Positions 11,396 to 22,850 of a stretch of DNA of 64,000 bases are shown in pieces (the stretch's first letter is position 1; the number at the start of each line of letters is the position of its first letter). The notes below the pieces were generated by a model. The model searched no databases. It worked only from the letters and a program-made list of their open reading frames with translations, and was not told the origin of the DNA. Source of the DNA: Arsenophonus sp046530765 (GTDB taxonomy: Bacteria; Pseudomonadota; Gammaproteobacteria; Enterobacterales; Enterobacteriaceae); contig JBHEQS010000004.1 in NCBI GenBank assembly GCA_046530765.1, positions 1-64,000 of the forward strand, given 5' to 3'. The position numbers were made by a program, and so were the translations under genes.

Positions 11396-12022
11396 TTATT
11401 TTGCTTTCTCTATAAAACGTTTAGTTGCCTCATCCCAGTTAACAACTGACCAAAAAGCTCTAATATATTCATTGCGACGATTTTCATATTTAAGATAATA
11501 GGCATGTTCCCAAACATCAAGACCTAAAATAGGATAACCGGAAACACCAGCAATAGCTTCACCCATTAAAGGATTGTCTTGATTAGCTGTTGAAACAATC
11601 TTCAGGTTCATGTCAGGTTTTAAAATTAACCATGCCCAACCGGAACCAAATCGAGTTATTGCTATTTTTTCAAAAATTTCTTTAAAATTTTCAATAGTAT
11701 CAAAATTATCTTCAATTGCAGATTTTAGATCACCATGTAGTTTTGTTCCTATTTTTAAACCATTCCAAAACATGTCATGATTAGCATGACCTCCTGAATT
11801 ATTGCGCAAAAAAGTACGCCTATCAGCAGGTACTTTATCTAAATTTTTAATTAAATCATATATATCAAGTTTAGAGAGATCATAAAAATCTTTTAATGCT
11901 TCATTTGTATTATTAATATAAGTTTGATGATGCTTTGTATGGTGAATTTCCATTGTTCTTTTATCAAAATATGGCTCCAATGCTCCATACCCATATGGCA
12001 TAGGATGTAATGTATAGCTCAT
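11396..12022 (-). CDS. sodA: Superoxide dismutase [Mn]
   Basis: A 208-aa protein (E. coli SodA 206) that dismutates superoxide to H2O2 and O2. The metal ligands are visible: His in MEIHHTKHH near residue 27, His in GGHANHDMFW near 82, and Asp and His in LDVWEHAYYLKY near 169-173. The signature SRFGSGWAWL appears as TRFGSGWAWL. An AGGAG Shine-Dalgarno sequence lies 8 nt before the ATG, one of the best in the window. It is not next to trpS in E. coli, so a rearrangement junction lies at 11.26-11.40 kb or upstream of the gene. Confidence 0.96.
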   Translation of the reverse strand: MSYTLHPMPYGYGALEPYFDKRTMEIHHTKHHQTYINNTNEALKDFYDLSKLDIYDLIKNLDKVPADRRTFLRNNSGGHANHDMFWNGLKIGTKLHGDLKSAIEDNFDTIENFKEIFEKIAITRFGSGWAWLILKPDMNLKIVSTANQDNPLMGEAIAGVSGYPILGLDVWEHAYYLKYENRRNEYIRAFWSVVNWDEATKRFIEKAK

Positions 12023-15000
12023 TATGTTACTCCTGTTTCTTACAAATAGTTAATAAATTTATATTTTACAAGTACATTATATTAAAAATAATTATAAACA
12101 ATATATTTTAATTTTTTATAAAACAATCATTTAAGCATTTAAATATAAAAATTAATAAATATAAAAATATTATGATTTAGATTATTATGTACTATCGAAA
12201 TTTTAAATAATTAGTTTATTTGCTATTTAAAATAAAATTAATAGAATTAAATAGAAATATAGTATAAATAATAAAATTTATAAATATCAATAAAATAATC
12301 TATTATGCTTTATAATTAAAGAAAATAGAACAACAACATTGTTAATTATTATTTAAATATCTTGATATATTTCAGCAAACTATTGACTAATAAACATTAT
12401 ATAAAATAAAACACTTAATATAACTAATGTTACATTAGTATAAAATTATTTAAAGTCAAGTGCTTAAATTAAAATACTATATATTTAAATTACCATTTAG
12501 ACTACACAATTACATTAAGTAGTATTTTTTTTGAAAATTAATAATTTGTTACTAACTTATTATATAAATTACTTCTTAATTAATAATATATATTTATTTA
12601 AAAATAGTCTTTAATAAAACATTAAATATATCATATTGCTATTTGTATAAAATTACATCTTAATTTTTAATTGTTATATTACTGTTTTATAGTATAGATA
12701 TTACTTACAATATAATCTTTTTTTTGTTTTTTAATTATAAATTATTCAAGATGCAATATTTATCAGAACTCTAAGTTTATAATAAATTCAATTAAATTTT
12801 ATTACATAATATCAAATAAAATATTTATTTTACTATAAAATTTAATTTATTTTTTATTTATAACAATTTTAGTTTTATACTAATAATAAATTATAGTAAT
12901 AAAGAAAAATTCAGCTTTATATTATTTTATTTAATAATTTTACTTCTAGTAATGTTTTACGCATAGGAATTATTTAATATTATTTGTTATTTTTATATAA
13001 ATAGTATTTATAGTTGCAATGTATTAACATTCTGTTAAATAATTAATATTATGAAAAAATAATAAAAAATTACTTTCATTATACTAACTGCGAACTTATT
13101 TTTTATTTGAGCTTAAAATTACAAAATTAATATATTTTTAAATATAAATGCATAACTAGAATATAATTTTTTATTATATATAAATAAGATTTGTAATATA
13201 TTTATATTATTATTTATTTGCAATCTAAATAAAATTTGTAAAATCAAATTCCTTAAAATGCAATCTTTATTGCTACAAAAACTAAGATGGAATATTCTAA
13301 ATATTATATATTATTTTATAAAAAATAAATAAATCAATATTTAAAACTGATAAATATGGTGCTTTTAATATTAATTTTAGTATTTTATTTTTAAAATATT
13401 TAGTTAGTAGTTATTAGAAAATTCTCGATTTATTAAAAAAAAATAAAATACACTGATCTCCTAAATATATTTCTTATTAAATCCTATTAATTAATAATCT
13501 CTAAAATTTATCATTGTCTAAAGTAACTTAAAATTTTATAATAATTTGTAAAATTCAACTAAATACTACTATATTTATCTTTATAATTAATAATTATATA
13601 AATGTAATTATGTTTTTGTAGTTAATAACTTGATGATTTATCGTATTTTAGTATTTGTGCTTCATTTTAAATAAATAATACAAGATTTTTCTATTTTTTA
13701 TTTAATATATATTGAAAATAATTCGGTTATGACTATATTAATATTTTTGTATAAGTAGATTTTTTATTATTTATTTTTATATGTAAATAATGTTATAAAT
13801 AGAATTTTATATTTAATACGATACAGACTTAAATAAAGAAAATTTTATCAAATTTACTGTTTTTATTGTGTATATTTTCAACATTGTTGGTAAAAAATTA
13901 ATATAGATTACCAAGTTTATATACAAGCTATCAGAGTCTATAACTAAGAAAATTTATATACTTAATCAACTTTTTAATTCAAACTAAGTGTTTTCTTAAA
14001 CTTTAAATATTTTATTTCCAATAAATAATTAGTATAAAAAATATTCAAGTAATGTACATAATACCATAAATAAGCTGTATTTAGATTTAAGATCTATATG
14101 CACTAAATAGCACAACACTATTTATGTGTTAATAATTTTATGTGTTAATAATTTTTTTATAAAAAATGTGCAGTAATATTGTGATATTGCATATAAAAAA
14201 TAATTTTGATGATAATAGTTTTAATGATAATAATTTTCACGAAAATCCATATTGAATTTTATTAAGTCACATAATATCTTTATAGCTATTTTATTCCAAT
14301 TTACATAAATTTATAGTTTTTATAATCGGTTATCTGAAATAAGTCTATGCAAAAACAATTTTAATAACATTGATTTAAAATTTATTTACATATTAAATAT
14401 AATTTAAATAAAATATTAAAGTTATGATTGTAAACGTTTATTAATTGTGTAACATTAATTTATTATTAATATGTAAAGTAAAAGCTTTTTATATTTCTAT
14501 ATTAAATTTTAATATAGAAATAAGATGTTATTCAGATTAAATTTATTATGGATAATTTAGGAGAGTTTTCTAAAAACATGAATAAATAATATTTTAAATT
14601 ATTAATTTCAATTATAGAACGCAATTCATTTATAACTTTATTGTTTTTACTGAAATGAATACTAGTAATCTTTGTCTTCTTTTAAACTATAAAGTGTCTT
14701 TATATGTTATTGTTAATTTTTAAATGCTTAACAAATACTTTTGCCTGATGAATAAATTACTGATTCACTATTTTTTATATGTATTTATATTCTGTTAGAA
14801 ATCATTTGTAATGATAGTTTATTAATCTTATATGCGCAAAAGATACTTAATTTTGAATGATTTTATAAATTTACAAAATATAGTTACAAGACTATAAAAT
14901 TAAAATAATAAAAAATCTTTTTTAAGGTTTAATTTCTTTATTTTAAAAAAAATCTATATACGTTGAGATCTAATTAATAATTTATTTATATAATAAAAAT

Positions 15001-15260
15001 TAACTCTTTTCTATTTAATAGTTTACGACGTAATTTTATTTATATTGTTAAATTAGTCACAAATCATATAATTTATAAATTATTTAATATAAATAATAAA
15101 TCTACTTTTAAAGAAATTAATATTTACTTTTTATTTAATGTTGCCAATAAAAAAATAATTTTAATTTAACCACATTCTCAATTTTAGTAATTTTGAAATT
15201 TGAGAGATTATTTATTGATAATTTTAAATTATGAAAGAATCAATGATTAATGCATTGAAA
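12023..15260. other. 3.2-kb stretch without a recognisable gene
   Basis: No frame with family similarity, no RNA gene and no long repeat was seen between sodA and tilS. This is a junction between two blocks that are distant in E. coli, so synteny gives no guide to what may have decayed here. The base composition is uniformly extreme (mostly A and T), which suggests old decay. Confidence 0.6.
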
Positions 15261-15261
15261 T

Positions 15262-15292
15262 AATAACTTTTACTTTTAAAGTAAAAGTTATT
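15262..15292 (-). terminator. Hairpin overlapping the tilS stop codon
   Basis: Arms 15262-15276 and 15278-15292 are exact reverse complements of 15 nt around a single base; the real loop is probably 3 nt. The right arm contains the tilS stop codon (15288-15290 on the minus strand). It resembles a terminator or 3'-end stabiliser. No strong T-tract follows on the minus strand. Confidence 0.45.
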
Positions 15293-16622
15293 TATCTGTT
15301 ATTAATTTTACTTTTAATTCTAACTGACCATAAATACATCGTCCTGATTCAGTAATAAATACACCAATAGCTGCAATAAGCTCATCATTATAAAAAATTA
15401 AAGGAGTTCTATCTCTTAGCCATGGTGGAACACCTAACTCCTGCCAAAGTTTTTTACTTCTTCTAGAATGTTGTCGACCAATAATTTTAATATTTCCTTT
15501 TAATCCAAATCTAACAGTAACGTTTTCATTTTGTAATGGAGCACGAAAACCTTTTATATTATCTGAAATATCTGAAATCATTAAAGAACCTAAATTATCT
15601 GGTAATTTAATTACTTCAGGTATATGCCACGTTAAACAAATTTCAGTTAGATTATTAAATTGTGGAACTATCCAAAGTTGTTGTTTAAAACGCCTTATAA
15701 CATTCTTGTTACTTAAAACAAATTGTGGATTTGCATCTTGTTTTGCACAAATAACGTTGTCCCAAATCTGTTTTAATTGAGCACGAGAAGGCATTAGAAT
15801 ATTATGTATACTTAACCAACGACGTAATATTGCGTTACGTTTCATTTCAGAATAACTTTCTAAAGTATGAATTTTTAAAGATCCTTTCGTAGTTACTAAT
15901 TGATATAAATAATCATGTAATAATTCATCTAACAAGTCTTCTTGTTCTGCACATAAAGTAGCGCTTCTTGATACTGATTGCAAAAAATGTGGCCATCGTT
16001 TATTAAAATGTGGCATTATAATTAAACGTAAAAAGTTACGATCATAACGATGATCTTTGTTGCTATCGTCCTCTATCCAAGAAAGAGATTTTCTTTTAGC
16101 ATAAAAGAACAATTGTTGACGGCTAAATGATAATAGTGGTCTAACTAAATATGTGTCATAAAATTGAATAGAAATTGCCATTGCAGATAAACCTAAAGGA
16201 CCACTACCGCGTTTTAATCTTAATAAAAATGTTTCTGCTTGATCATTTAAATGTTGAGCAATAACAATAATTTCTTTTGGTAATAACATTTCACGAAAAG
16301 CTCGATATCTAGCTTCTCTTGCAGTTGCTTCTATTCCATTTTTAGTTCTGCTAATATAAATATTATGTAAATAAAATTCTACCTGTAAATTTAAACAAAC
16401 TTTTTGACAATGAACAGCCCAATCATCAGATTTGTCATTAAGTCCATGATTAATATAGACAGCGCGGATATTAAGGTTTTGTATAGTTGTTTGACGTAAT
16501 ATTACCAGTGTGTGCAATAAAACTGTTGAGTCTAGACCACCACTGAATCCAACCAATATTCTCCGCGAAGACCCGATAGTTTTTATTATTTGATTCAATA
16601 ATGATGATTCATCAACATGCAT
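15288..16622 (-). CDS. tilS: tRNA(Ile)-lysidine synthase
   Basis: A 444-aa protein (E. coli 432). It converts C34 of the CAU anticodon of tRNA-Ile2 to lysidine, so that AUA codons are read as Ile, an essential step. The PP-loop SGGLDS is at residues 27-32. IAQHLNDQAETFLLRLKRGSG and the RPLL and R-x-D-R-NFLR segments of the catalytic domain follow. The C-terminal tRNA-binding domain (SRRSKKLWQELGVPPWLRD) is complete. Even so, the enzyme is needed heavily: ATA codons are frequent in these AT-rich genes. It is downstream of accA in the same direction, separated by 185 nt; ldcC and yaeR, between them in E. coli, are gone. Confidence 0.95.
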   Translation of the reverse strand: MHVDESSLLNQIIKTIGSSRRILVGFSGGLDSTVLLHTLVILRQTTIQNLNIRAVYINHGLNDKSDDWAVHCQKVCLNLQVEFYLHNIYISRTKNGIEATAREARYRAFREMLLPKEIIVIAQHLNDQAETFLLRLKRGSGPLGLSAMAISIQFYDTYLVRPLLSFSRQQLFFYAKRKSLSWIEDDSNKDHRYDRNFLRLIIMPHFNKRWPHFLQSVSRSATLCAEQEDLLDELLHDYLYQLVTTKGSLKIHTLESYSEMKRNAILRRWLSIHNILMPSRAQLKQIWDNVICAKQDANPQFVLSNKNVIRRFKQQLWIVPQFNNLTEICLTWHIPEVIKLPDNLGSLMISDISDNIKGFRAPLQNENVTVRFGLKGNIKIIGRQHSRRSKKLWQELGVPPWLRDRTPLIFYNDELIAAIGVFITESGRCIYGQLELKVKLITDK

Positions 16623-16678
16623 AAGTATTATTATCTGATCTCATTAGAAATATTATTTAATTTATTTTTAAATTATTT

Positions 16679-16698
16679 TTTCACTAATATTAGTGAAA
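16679..16698. repeat. 20-bp perfect palindrome in the tilS-accA gap
   Basis: Two 10-nt arms meet without a loop at 16688/16689. It lies 110 nt after accA and 57 nt before tilS in the direction of transcription. On the minus strand it is followed by A rather than T, so it is not a classical terminator. It could be a protein-binding site or an mRNA structure. Confidence 0.5.
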
Positions 16699-16807
16699 CT
16701 AAGCATTCAAATAAATATAGTTAAAAATAAAAATATATAATGAAATTTAACTATAATTTATGATAATGCTTATATATGGAATATTTTATTTATTAGTTAT
16801 CATTAAA

Positions 16808-17767
16808 TTAGTAGTAACCAAATTCCATTAATCGTTTATACCGTCGATTTGTTAACTCTTCAGTACTAAATAAATCTATATCACTTAAATCATTTAAAAT
16901 ACGTTGTTTAAGATTATCAGCAATCTGTTCATAATTGCGATGAGCCCCTCCTAACGGCTCCTGAACAATATTATCAATTAAATTAAGTGATTTTAAACGA
17001 CAAGCTGTTATTCCCATTGCTTCAGCAGCTAATGGTGCCTTATCCGCACTTTTCCAAAGAATAGAGGCGCACCCTTCTGGTGAAATGACAGAATATGTAC
17101 TATACTGTAACATATTTACTTTATCACCAACACCAATAGCCAATGCACCTCCTGATCCTCCTTCACCAATTATTGTACAGATAATTGGAACAGAAATCCT
17201 TGACATTTCACGTAAATTATGTGCAATAGCTTCGGATTGTCCACGCTCCTCAGCTCCAACACCAGGATATGCTCCAGGCGTATCGATAAAAGTAATAATT
17301 GGTAACTTAAAACGCTCAGATATCTTCATTAGTCGTAAAGCTTTACGATATCCTTCTGGAGATGGCATACCAAAATTTCGTCGAATTTTTTCTTTTATTT
17401 CGCGTCCCTTTTGGTGACCAATAATCATTACCGGGCGCCCGTTTAATCTAGCTAATCCTCCAATAATAGCTTTATCATCAGCGCAAATCCTATCACCTGC
17501 TAATTCATGAAAATTAGTAAATATATATTTAGCATAATCTAAGATATAAGGTCGCATTGGGTGACGAGCAATTTGCGCTATTTGCCAATCATTTAAATTA
17601 GAAAAAATTTTGCGCGTTAACTCTAAACTTTTTTTGCGAAGTTTAGCTATCTCATTATCTAAATTAATCTCTATATTCGTATCCTGACGATTTACTTCAG
17701 TTAGAGAACCAATTTTCTCTTCAAGCTCTGCAATTGGATGTTCAAAATCTAAAAAATTAAGACTCAT
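16808..17767 (-). CDS. accA: Acetyl-CoA carboxylase carboxyltransferase alpha subunit
   Basis: A 319-aa protein, identical in length to E. coli AccA. With AccD it transfers the carboxyl group from biotin to acetyl-CoA, the committed step of fatty-acid synthesis. The crotonase-fold landmarks are intact: IIGHQKGRE, NFGMPSPEGYRKALRLM, ITFIDTPGAYPGVGAEERGQSEAIA (read in parts) and EGGSGGALAIGVGDKVNML. The ATG is preceded by AGGA five nt upstream, and that Shine-Dalgarno sequence lies directly after the dnaE stop codon (11-nt gap), so translation is probably coupled to dnaE. Its retention shows that de novo fatty-acid synthesis continues although fabZ next door has decayed. Confidence 0.97.
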   Translation of the reverse strand: MSLNFLDFEHPIAELEEKIGSLTEVNRQDTNIEINLDNEIAKLRKKSLELTRKIFSNLNDWQIAQIARHPMRPYILDYAKYIFTNFHELAGDRICADDKAIIGGLARLNGRPVMIIGHQKGREIKEKIRRNFGMPSPEGYRKALRLMKISERFKLPIITFIDTPGAYPGVGAEERGQSEAIAHNLREMSRISVPIICTIIGEGGSGGALAIGVGDKVNMLQYSTYSVISPEGCASILWKSADKAPLAAEAMGITACRLKSLNLIDNIVQEPLGGAHRNYEQIADNLKQRILNDLSDIDLFSTEELTNRRYKRLMEFGYY

Positions 17768-17778
17768 AATATTCCTAT

Positions 17779-20700
17779 TTAGTCAAATTCTAATTCTACT
17801 TGCTGATTACCTAGCAAAGTTCGCAATTCACTAAGAAGATTATCTGTAGGAGTAACTCGCCAAGTGAGGCCTAATTTTAATTTAACACTAGCATTCTTCT
17901 TGTGATAATAAAAATAAACTTGTATCGATCCAGATAGGTGCTTGTTCAATATATCACGAATGCGATTTAATAATTCTTCATTAATTTGCTTGTCTATCAA
18001 TGAAATCGCAATGCCTCGAACATATTTTTTTCGTGCCTCATTAAGATCCATTAATTTACGAACATACATTTTGTTTGTTCGATTAAAATCGTCATATGTT
18101 ATATGCCCTGTAGCAATTAATATTTTATCTTTTTCTAATAAATTGTAGTACTTTGCCAATGTATCGGAAAATAATATTATATCTAAACGTCCAGATCGAT
18201 CATCTAAAGTGCATATTCCCATTCTATTTCCACGTTTTGTAGTTATTATTTTTACTGTCATTACCAAACCAAATATTGTTGACATTTCTCTATTGTGACT
18301 TATACTTACATCCTTTAATCTCAATCCGTTAGTATAATGTTTAATCTCAGATAAATAAGCTGTAATTGGATGTCCAGTTAAATAAAGACCTAACGTTTCT
18401 CGTTCACCTTCTAGTATAAGATGTTCTGGCCATTTATCTATATTAGCATAAGATTTTTTAACTTTCTCAGGATCTTCAATTAATACTCCAAACATATCAG
18501 TTTGACCAATAGCTTCAGCTTTAGAGTTCTGATCTGCTGCTTTTAATGCATTTTCTAATGAAGACATCATTGCAGCTCGATGTGGGCCTAAATGATCAAA
18601 AGCACCGGATATAATTAATTTTTTCATTACTCGATAATTAAGTTTTTTAGTGTTGACTCGTGCGCAAATATCAAAAATATCTTTAAAATAACCACCATTT
18701 TGCCGAGATTTAAGGATTGCTTCTATCGGACCCTCTCCAACACCTTTAATTGCTCCAATTCCATAAACAATTTCACTTTTATCGTTTACATGAAAATGAT
18801 ATAATCCACTGTTTATATCTGGTGGTAGTACTCTTAAACCCATATGCAAACATTCATCAACTAAAGCAACTATTTTCTCTGTATTGTCCATATCAGCTGT
18901 CATAGTTGCTGCCATAAACTCTGCTGGATAGTGTGTTTTTAGCCAAAGAGTTTGATAAGAAACCAACGCATAAGCAGCAGAATGTGATTTATTAAATCCA
19001 TAACCTGCAAATTTTTCTACCATGTCAAAAATTTTCATACTTAACTCAGCGTCAATTCCATTCTTAATCGCTCCAGCTTTAAAAATTGAACGTTGCTCAG
19101 CCATTTCTTCAGGCATTTTTTTACACATCGCTCTCCTTAGCATATCTGCTCCACCTAATGTATATCCAGCAAGAACCTGAGCAATCTGCATAACCTGTTC
19201 TTGATAAAGAACTATACCATACGTATGTTCTAAAATTGGTTGTAATGATTCATGATGCCATTCAATATCAGGATATGAGATAACTTCTCTTCCATGTTTA
19301 CGATTAATAAAATTATCTACCATTCCTGATTGCAATGGCCCTGGGCGAAAAAGTGCAACTAAAGCAATAATATCTTCAAGACAGTCAGGACGTAATCGTT
19401 TAATTAAGTCTTTCATACCCCTAGACTCTAGTTGGAATACTGCTGTAGTTTCTGTACGTTGCAGAAGTTCAAAACATTTCTGATCATTGTGTCGAATAGT
19501 AGAGATATCTATAGGCGCTAAATTTTGTTTTTTTCGATTATGATTAATCATATCTAACGCCCACCTAATAATTGTGAGAGTCCTAAGACCAAGAAAATCA
19601 AATTTAACCAAACCAGCAGATTCAACATCATTTTTATCAAACTGTGTAAGTGGATTTTGACCTTCAGGATCATAATATAGCGGTACAAAATCTGTTATTT
19701 TAGATGGAGCAATCACTACTCCACCAGCGTGCTTACCTACATTTCGCGTAACACCTTCAAGTTTTTGTGCTATATCTATTAACTCTTTTATTTCTTCATC
19801 AGAATCATAAATTTCTTTTAGCTGTGGTTCTATAATAAATGCTTTATTAAGAGTCATACCAGGATCCGGTGGAACTAATTTTGATATGCGATCAATAAAT
19901 CCGTAAGGATGACCCAATACCCTACCAACATCTCGTATAACAGCTTTTGCAGCCATAGTGCCAAAAGTAATAATTTGTGAGACAGCTTCACGACCATACA
20001 TTTGTGCTACATGATCAATAACTTGATCTCGTTTTTCCATGCAAAAATCAATATCAAAGTCAGGCATGGATATGCGTTCAGGATTAAGAAAACGTTCAAA
20101 TAGCAAATCAAATTCAAGTGGATCCAAGTCAGTAATTTTTAATGCATAGGCTACAAGTGATCCAGCACCTGAACCCCTACCAGGTCCAACTGGAATAGAA
20201 TTATCTTTTGCCCATTGAATAAATTCCATAACGATTAAAAAATAACCAGCAAATCCCATCTGATTAATCACTTTTAACTCAGCATATAATCGTTCATAAT
20301 ATTCTGTTTGTCGTTTAATTCTAGTTTCTTTATTTGGATAAAGAAATTGTAAACGGTATTCTAGACCAGATTTAGCATATTTAATAAGAAAATCTTGCGG
20401 CGCCATTTTTCCTGTTGGAAATTGCGGTAGAAAATAATTACCAAAATGCATAGTTACATTACAGCGTTTAGCAATTTCTACACTATTCTTAAGTGCTTCA
20501 GGAATATCAGCAAATAATTCAACCATTTCCTGCTCACTACGTAAATATTGTTTAGGGCTATAATTCTTAGGTCTTTTTGGATCGTTAAGTGTGAAACCAT
20601 CGTGAATTGCCACTCGTATTTCATGAACGGAAAAATCATCACTATTAATAAATCGTACACTATTTGTTGCTACAACTGGCAGATTTTTTTTGTGTGCTAA

Positions 20701-21267
20701 TTGTACAGCTGCATCTAAATAATTTTCTTCATCAGACCGACGATGACCTGTCCTAATAAACTCTAAATAATAGTTATTAGGAAAATGAGTTTGATAAAAA
20801 TTTAAAGATTGCTCTGCAAGTTGATAATTGCCGCGTAATAGAAATTTACCTATATCTCCCATGCATCCACCAGATAATAATAATAGTCCTTCTTTGTGGG
20901 TTATAAGCCATTCTCGCTTGATTGTTGGACCTATAGATCCATAACCCTTTTGATATGCTGCTGAAATAAGTAATATCAAATTATGGTAACCTTTATTATT
21001 TCTGGCTATAATTGTTAAATGAGAAATTTCATTACCTAGTAATTCATTTTCTAAATAAAAATCTGCACCAATAATAGGCTTTATACCAGCGGCATTAGCT
21101 GCACAATAAAATTTTATTAAACCATAAAGATTAGTAAAATCAGTTATTGCCAGTGCTGGCATACCTAATTCTACAACTCTATTAACAAGTAGATTGATTT
21201 TTTCCAATCCATCAATAATAGAATAGTCACTATGTATATTCAGATGTATGAAACGTGGTTCTGCCAT
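17779..21267 (-). CDS. dnaE: DNA polymerase III alpha subunit
   Basis: A 1162-aa protein (E. coli 1160), the replicative polymerase. The N-terminal PHP domain starts with LNIHSDYSIIDGL. The polymerase palm carries PDFDIDFCMEKRDQ near residue 400, with the two catalytic aspartates, and the third Asp in VKFDFLGLRTL near 555. The internal beta-clamp binding motif is QTDMF near residue 920, followed by the OB fold and a C-terminus ending QVELEFD as in E. coli. There is no frameshift in 3.5 kb, which shows strong selection. Start and length fit the family. In E. coli rnhB and lpxB precede it; both appear decayed here. Confidence 0.98.
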   Translation of the reverse strand: MAEPRFIHLNIHSDYSIIDGLEKINLLVNRVVELGMPALAITDFTNLYGLIKFYCAANAAGIKPIIGADFYLENELLGNEISHLTIIARNNKGYHNLILLISAAYQKGYGSIGPTIKREWLITHKEGLLLLSGGCMGDIGKFLLRGNYQLAEQSLNFYQTHFPNNYYLEFIRTGHRRSDEENYLDAAVQLAHKKNLPVVATNSVRFINSDDFSVHEIRVAIHDGFTLNDPKRPKNYSPKQYLRSEQEMVELFADIPEALKNSVEIAKRCNVTMHFGNYFLPQFPTGKMAPQDFLIKYAKSGLEYRLQFLYPNKETRIKRQTEYYERLYAELKVINQMGFAGYFLIVMEFIQWAKDNSIPVGPGRGSGAGSLVAYALKITDLDPLEFDLLFERFLNPERISMPDFDIDFCMEKRDQVIDHVAQMYGREAVSQIITFGTMAAKAVIRDVGRVLGHPYGFIDRISKLVPPDPGMTLNKAFIIEPQLKEIYDSDEEIKELIDIAQKLEGVTRNVGKHAGGVVIAPSKITDFVPLYYDPEGQNPLTQFDKNDVESAGLVKFDFLGLRTLTIIRWALDMINHNRKKQNLAPIDISTIRHNDQKCFELLQRTETTAVFQLESRGMKDLIKRLRPDCLEDIIALVALFRPGPLQSGMVDNFINRKHGREVISYPDIEWHHESLQPILEHTYGIVLYQEQVMQIAQVLAGYTLGGADMLRRAMCKKMPEEMAEQRSIFKAGAIKNGIDAELSMKIFDMVEKFAGYGFNKSHSAAYALVSYQTLWLKTHYPAEFMAATMTADMDNTEKIVALVDECLHMGLRVLPPDINSGLYHFHVNDKSEIVYGIGAIKGVGEGPIEAILKSRQNGGYFKDIFDICARVNTKKLNYRVMKKLIISGAFDHLGPHRAAMMSSLENALKAADQNSKAEAIGQTDMFGVLIEDPEKVKKSYANIDKWPEHLILEGERETLGLYLTGHPITAYLSEIKHYTNGLRLKDVSISHNREMSTIFGLVMTVKIITTKRGNRMGICTLDDRSGRLDIILFSDTLAKYYNLLEKDKILIATGHITYDDFNRTNKMYVRKLMDLNEARKKYVRGIAISLIDKQINEELLNRIRDILNKHLSGSIQVYFYYHKKNASVKLKLGLTWRVTPTDNLLSELRTLLGNQQVELEFD

Positions 21268-21304
21268 TTTCTTAGTTATGCTCTTTTGAAACTAGTATTA
21301 TGTG

Positions 21305-21780
21305 AATATTTAAAAACTTTTATCATAAAACTGCTATACTCACAGTAGAGTATTAATTTTTTATAAAAAAAATACAATTGATTAACATTTGTATTGAATA
21401 AAACTATACTTTATATAAAAAAATATTTAAGTAACGTATTTTATATCTTGTTGTTTTCAATGCTATTTATGTAGTACTAATTTTATTTATCAGAATATCA
21501 CTTTTAATAACAAGATTATATATTATGTAATAAATATATTATTTTTGATGTTAAATAAATAATATCAAACTACTTGTAAGTCAGAAACCGCTCTTGGTAT
21601 TAAAAAGTATTTTATAATATATTAATTTTTGTAAATCTTATTATGTTTTATGATTTTAAGAAATTAACATAATTTATTATGTTAATTGTGTTATAATCAA
21701 AATCTCTCTCATAACCAACCATACAACACTACAGAACACCACTAATAAATAATTTTATTTTTAATAAATAAAATTATTTA
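21305..21780 (-). pseudogene. rnhB: rnhB (ribonuclease HII) remnant
   Basis: It sits directly upstream of dnaE, as in E. coli. The minus strand gives collinear broken matches to RNase HII. Near 21745, S-G-V-L-stop-C recalls AGVDEVG. Near 21565-21605, L-I-P-R-A-V recalls SLGRAEP. Near 21440-21482, V-S-T-T-stop-I-A-L-K recalls ISAASILAK, with T-R following as in VTRD. Near 21310-21345, E-Y-S-S-F recalls the C-terminal HHRRSFGP. Stops and frameshifts make it non-functional. Spacing fits the E. coli gene with about 100 nt deleted. Confidence 0.62.
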
Positions 21781-22849
21781 TTTTTACTTATTTAAAATAA
21801 AAGATAGACATCTTAAATCAATAAATTATCGACTTTTTTATGCAATTACAAAAAAAAGATCTATTTTATATATTCAATTTTTATATATTAATATAGGTAT
21901 AAGCAAATATTAAATAATAGAAAAAATAACTTAATCATTGGCAACCAAATAAATAAGTTACTTGTTTTACTCGAAATTAGTTAAACATAGTTAAACATAT
22001 AATATCCTAGAACTTATATTCTAATAAAATATATCAACTATAATCCATTATTAATTGCTTGACTTTTTAAAATTCCATAATTAAGTGTAAAAACTATAAA
22101 TAAATTACTATCAATATTCTTTGTTATCAACAGTATGTAAAATATTTGAATAATAAAGATTTTTATCAAAATTTAGTCAACATGATAAATAGTTGATTAA
22201 TATTTTATCTTAAGCGCAATTTTATTATATAAGATAATAAAATATCAATGTATTAGTTTTATTATCTGACAATCTATTTATTAAGATATAAATAGCATGA
22301 CGTATTTAATTATATGACTAATTAAATAATAAATAATTTTATAACTATTATTAACTAATAATAAAAATTAAATAATAAGATTATTCCTTATCTGTATATT
22401 TAAAAGGCAATTTTATCTACTATTTATAAATAAAATGTATATATTTAATAAATATCTTCTGTCTCTTAAATTTAATTTCTTACAAAGAGAGTTATATTGA
22501 TAACATGTAATTTATACAAATAAATTAATTGAGTTATAATTTAATAAAATATCATTTTTGATCAAAAATAGTTTTTAATAATTACTATAGTTTACATAAA
22601 ACTTTAAGAATATAAATAACACAAAATACTTAGATTCATACAATATTTTATGTTTTTTTATTTAAAAAAATAAACATTTAATACAGATAAATCATCAACT
22701 AAATCATTACTATTATAATAAATAATTAAAACATATATTAAATATGTTGTCTGATATGTATCTTTGATAATAGTATATTGGTTAAATATAGATATTATAA
22801 ATTATAATTTTATAACTGTTATTAAAGATTTGTATTATTTGTTCTTCTT
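21766..22849 (-). pseudogene. lpxB: lpxB (lipid A disaccharide synthase) remnant
   Basis: It fills the slot between lpxA and rnhB with the expected length (about 1.1 kb). On the minus strand at about 21930-22012 the translation contains V-L-G-Y-Y-M, then K-T-S-N-L-F-I-W-L-P. This recalls VVGYRM and KTDYVSLPN of E. coli LpxB, with the right spacing and at the distance from lpxA expected for residues 297-325. Several stops interrupt it and the rest is too eroded to read. It matters because LpxB is essential for making lipid A from the LpxA pathway. Confidence 0.6.
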
Positions 22850-22850
22850 A

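Noticed and set aside
17085..17417. Open frame on the plus strand opposite accA
   Set aside because: It mirrors the conserved accA frame, has no family similarity and no ribosome binding site. The same holds for open frames opposite dnaE, lpxA, bamA, rseP, tsf, proS and aroK.
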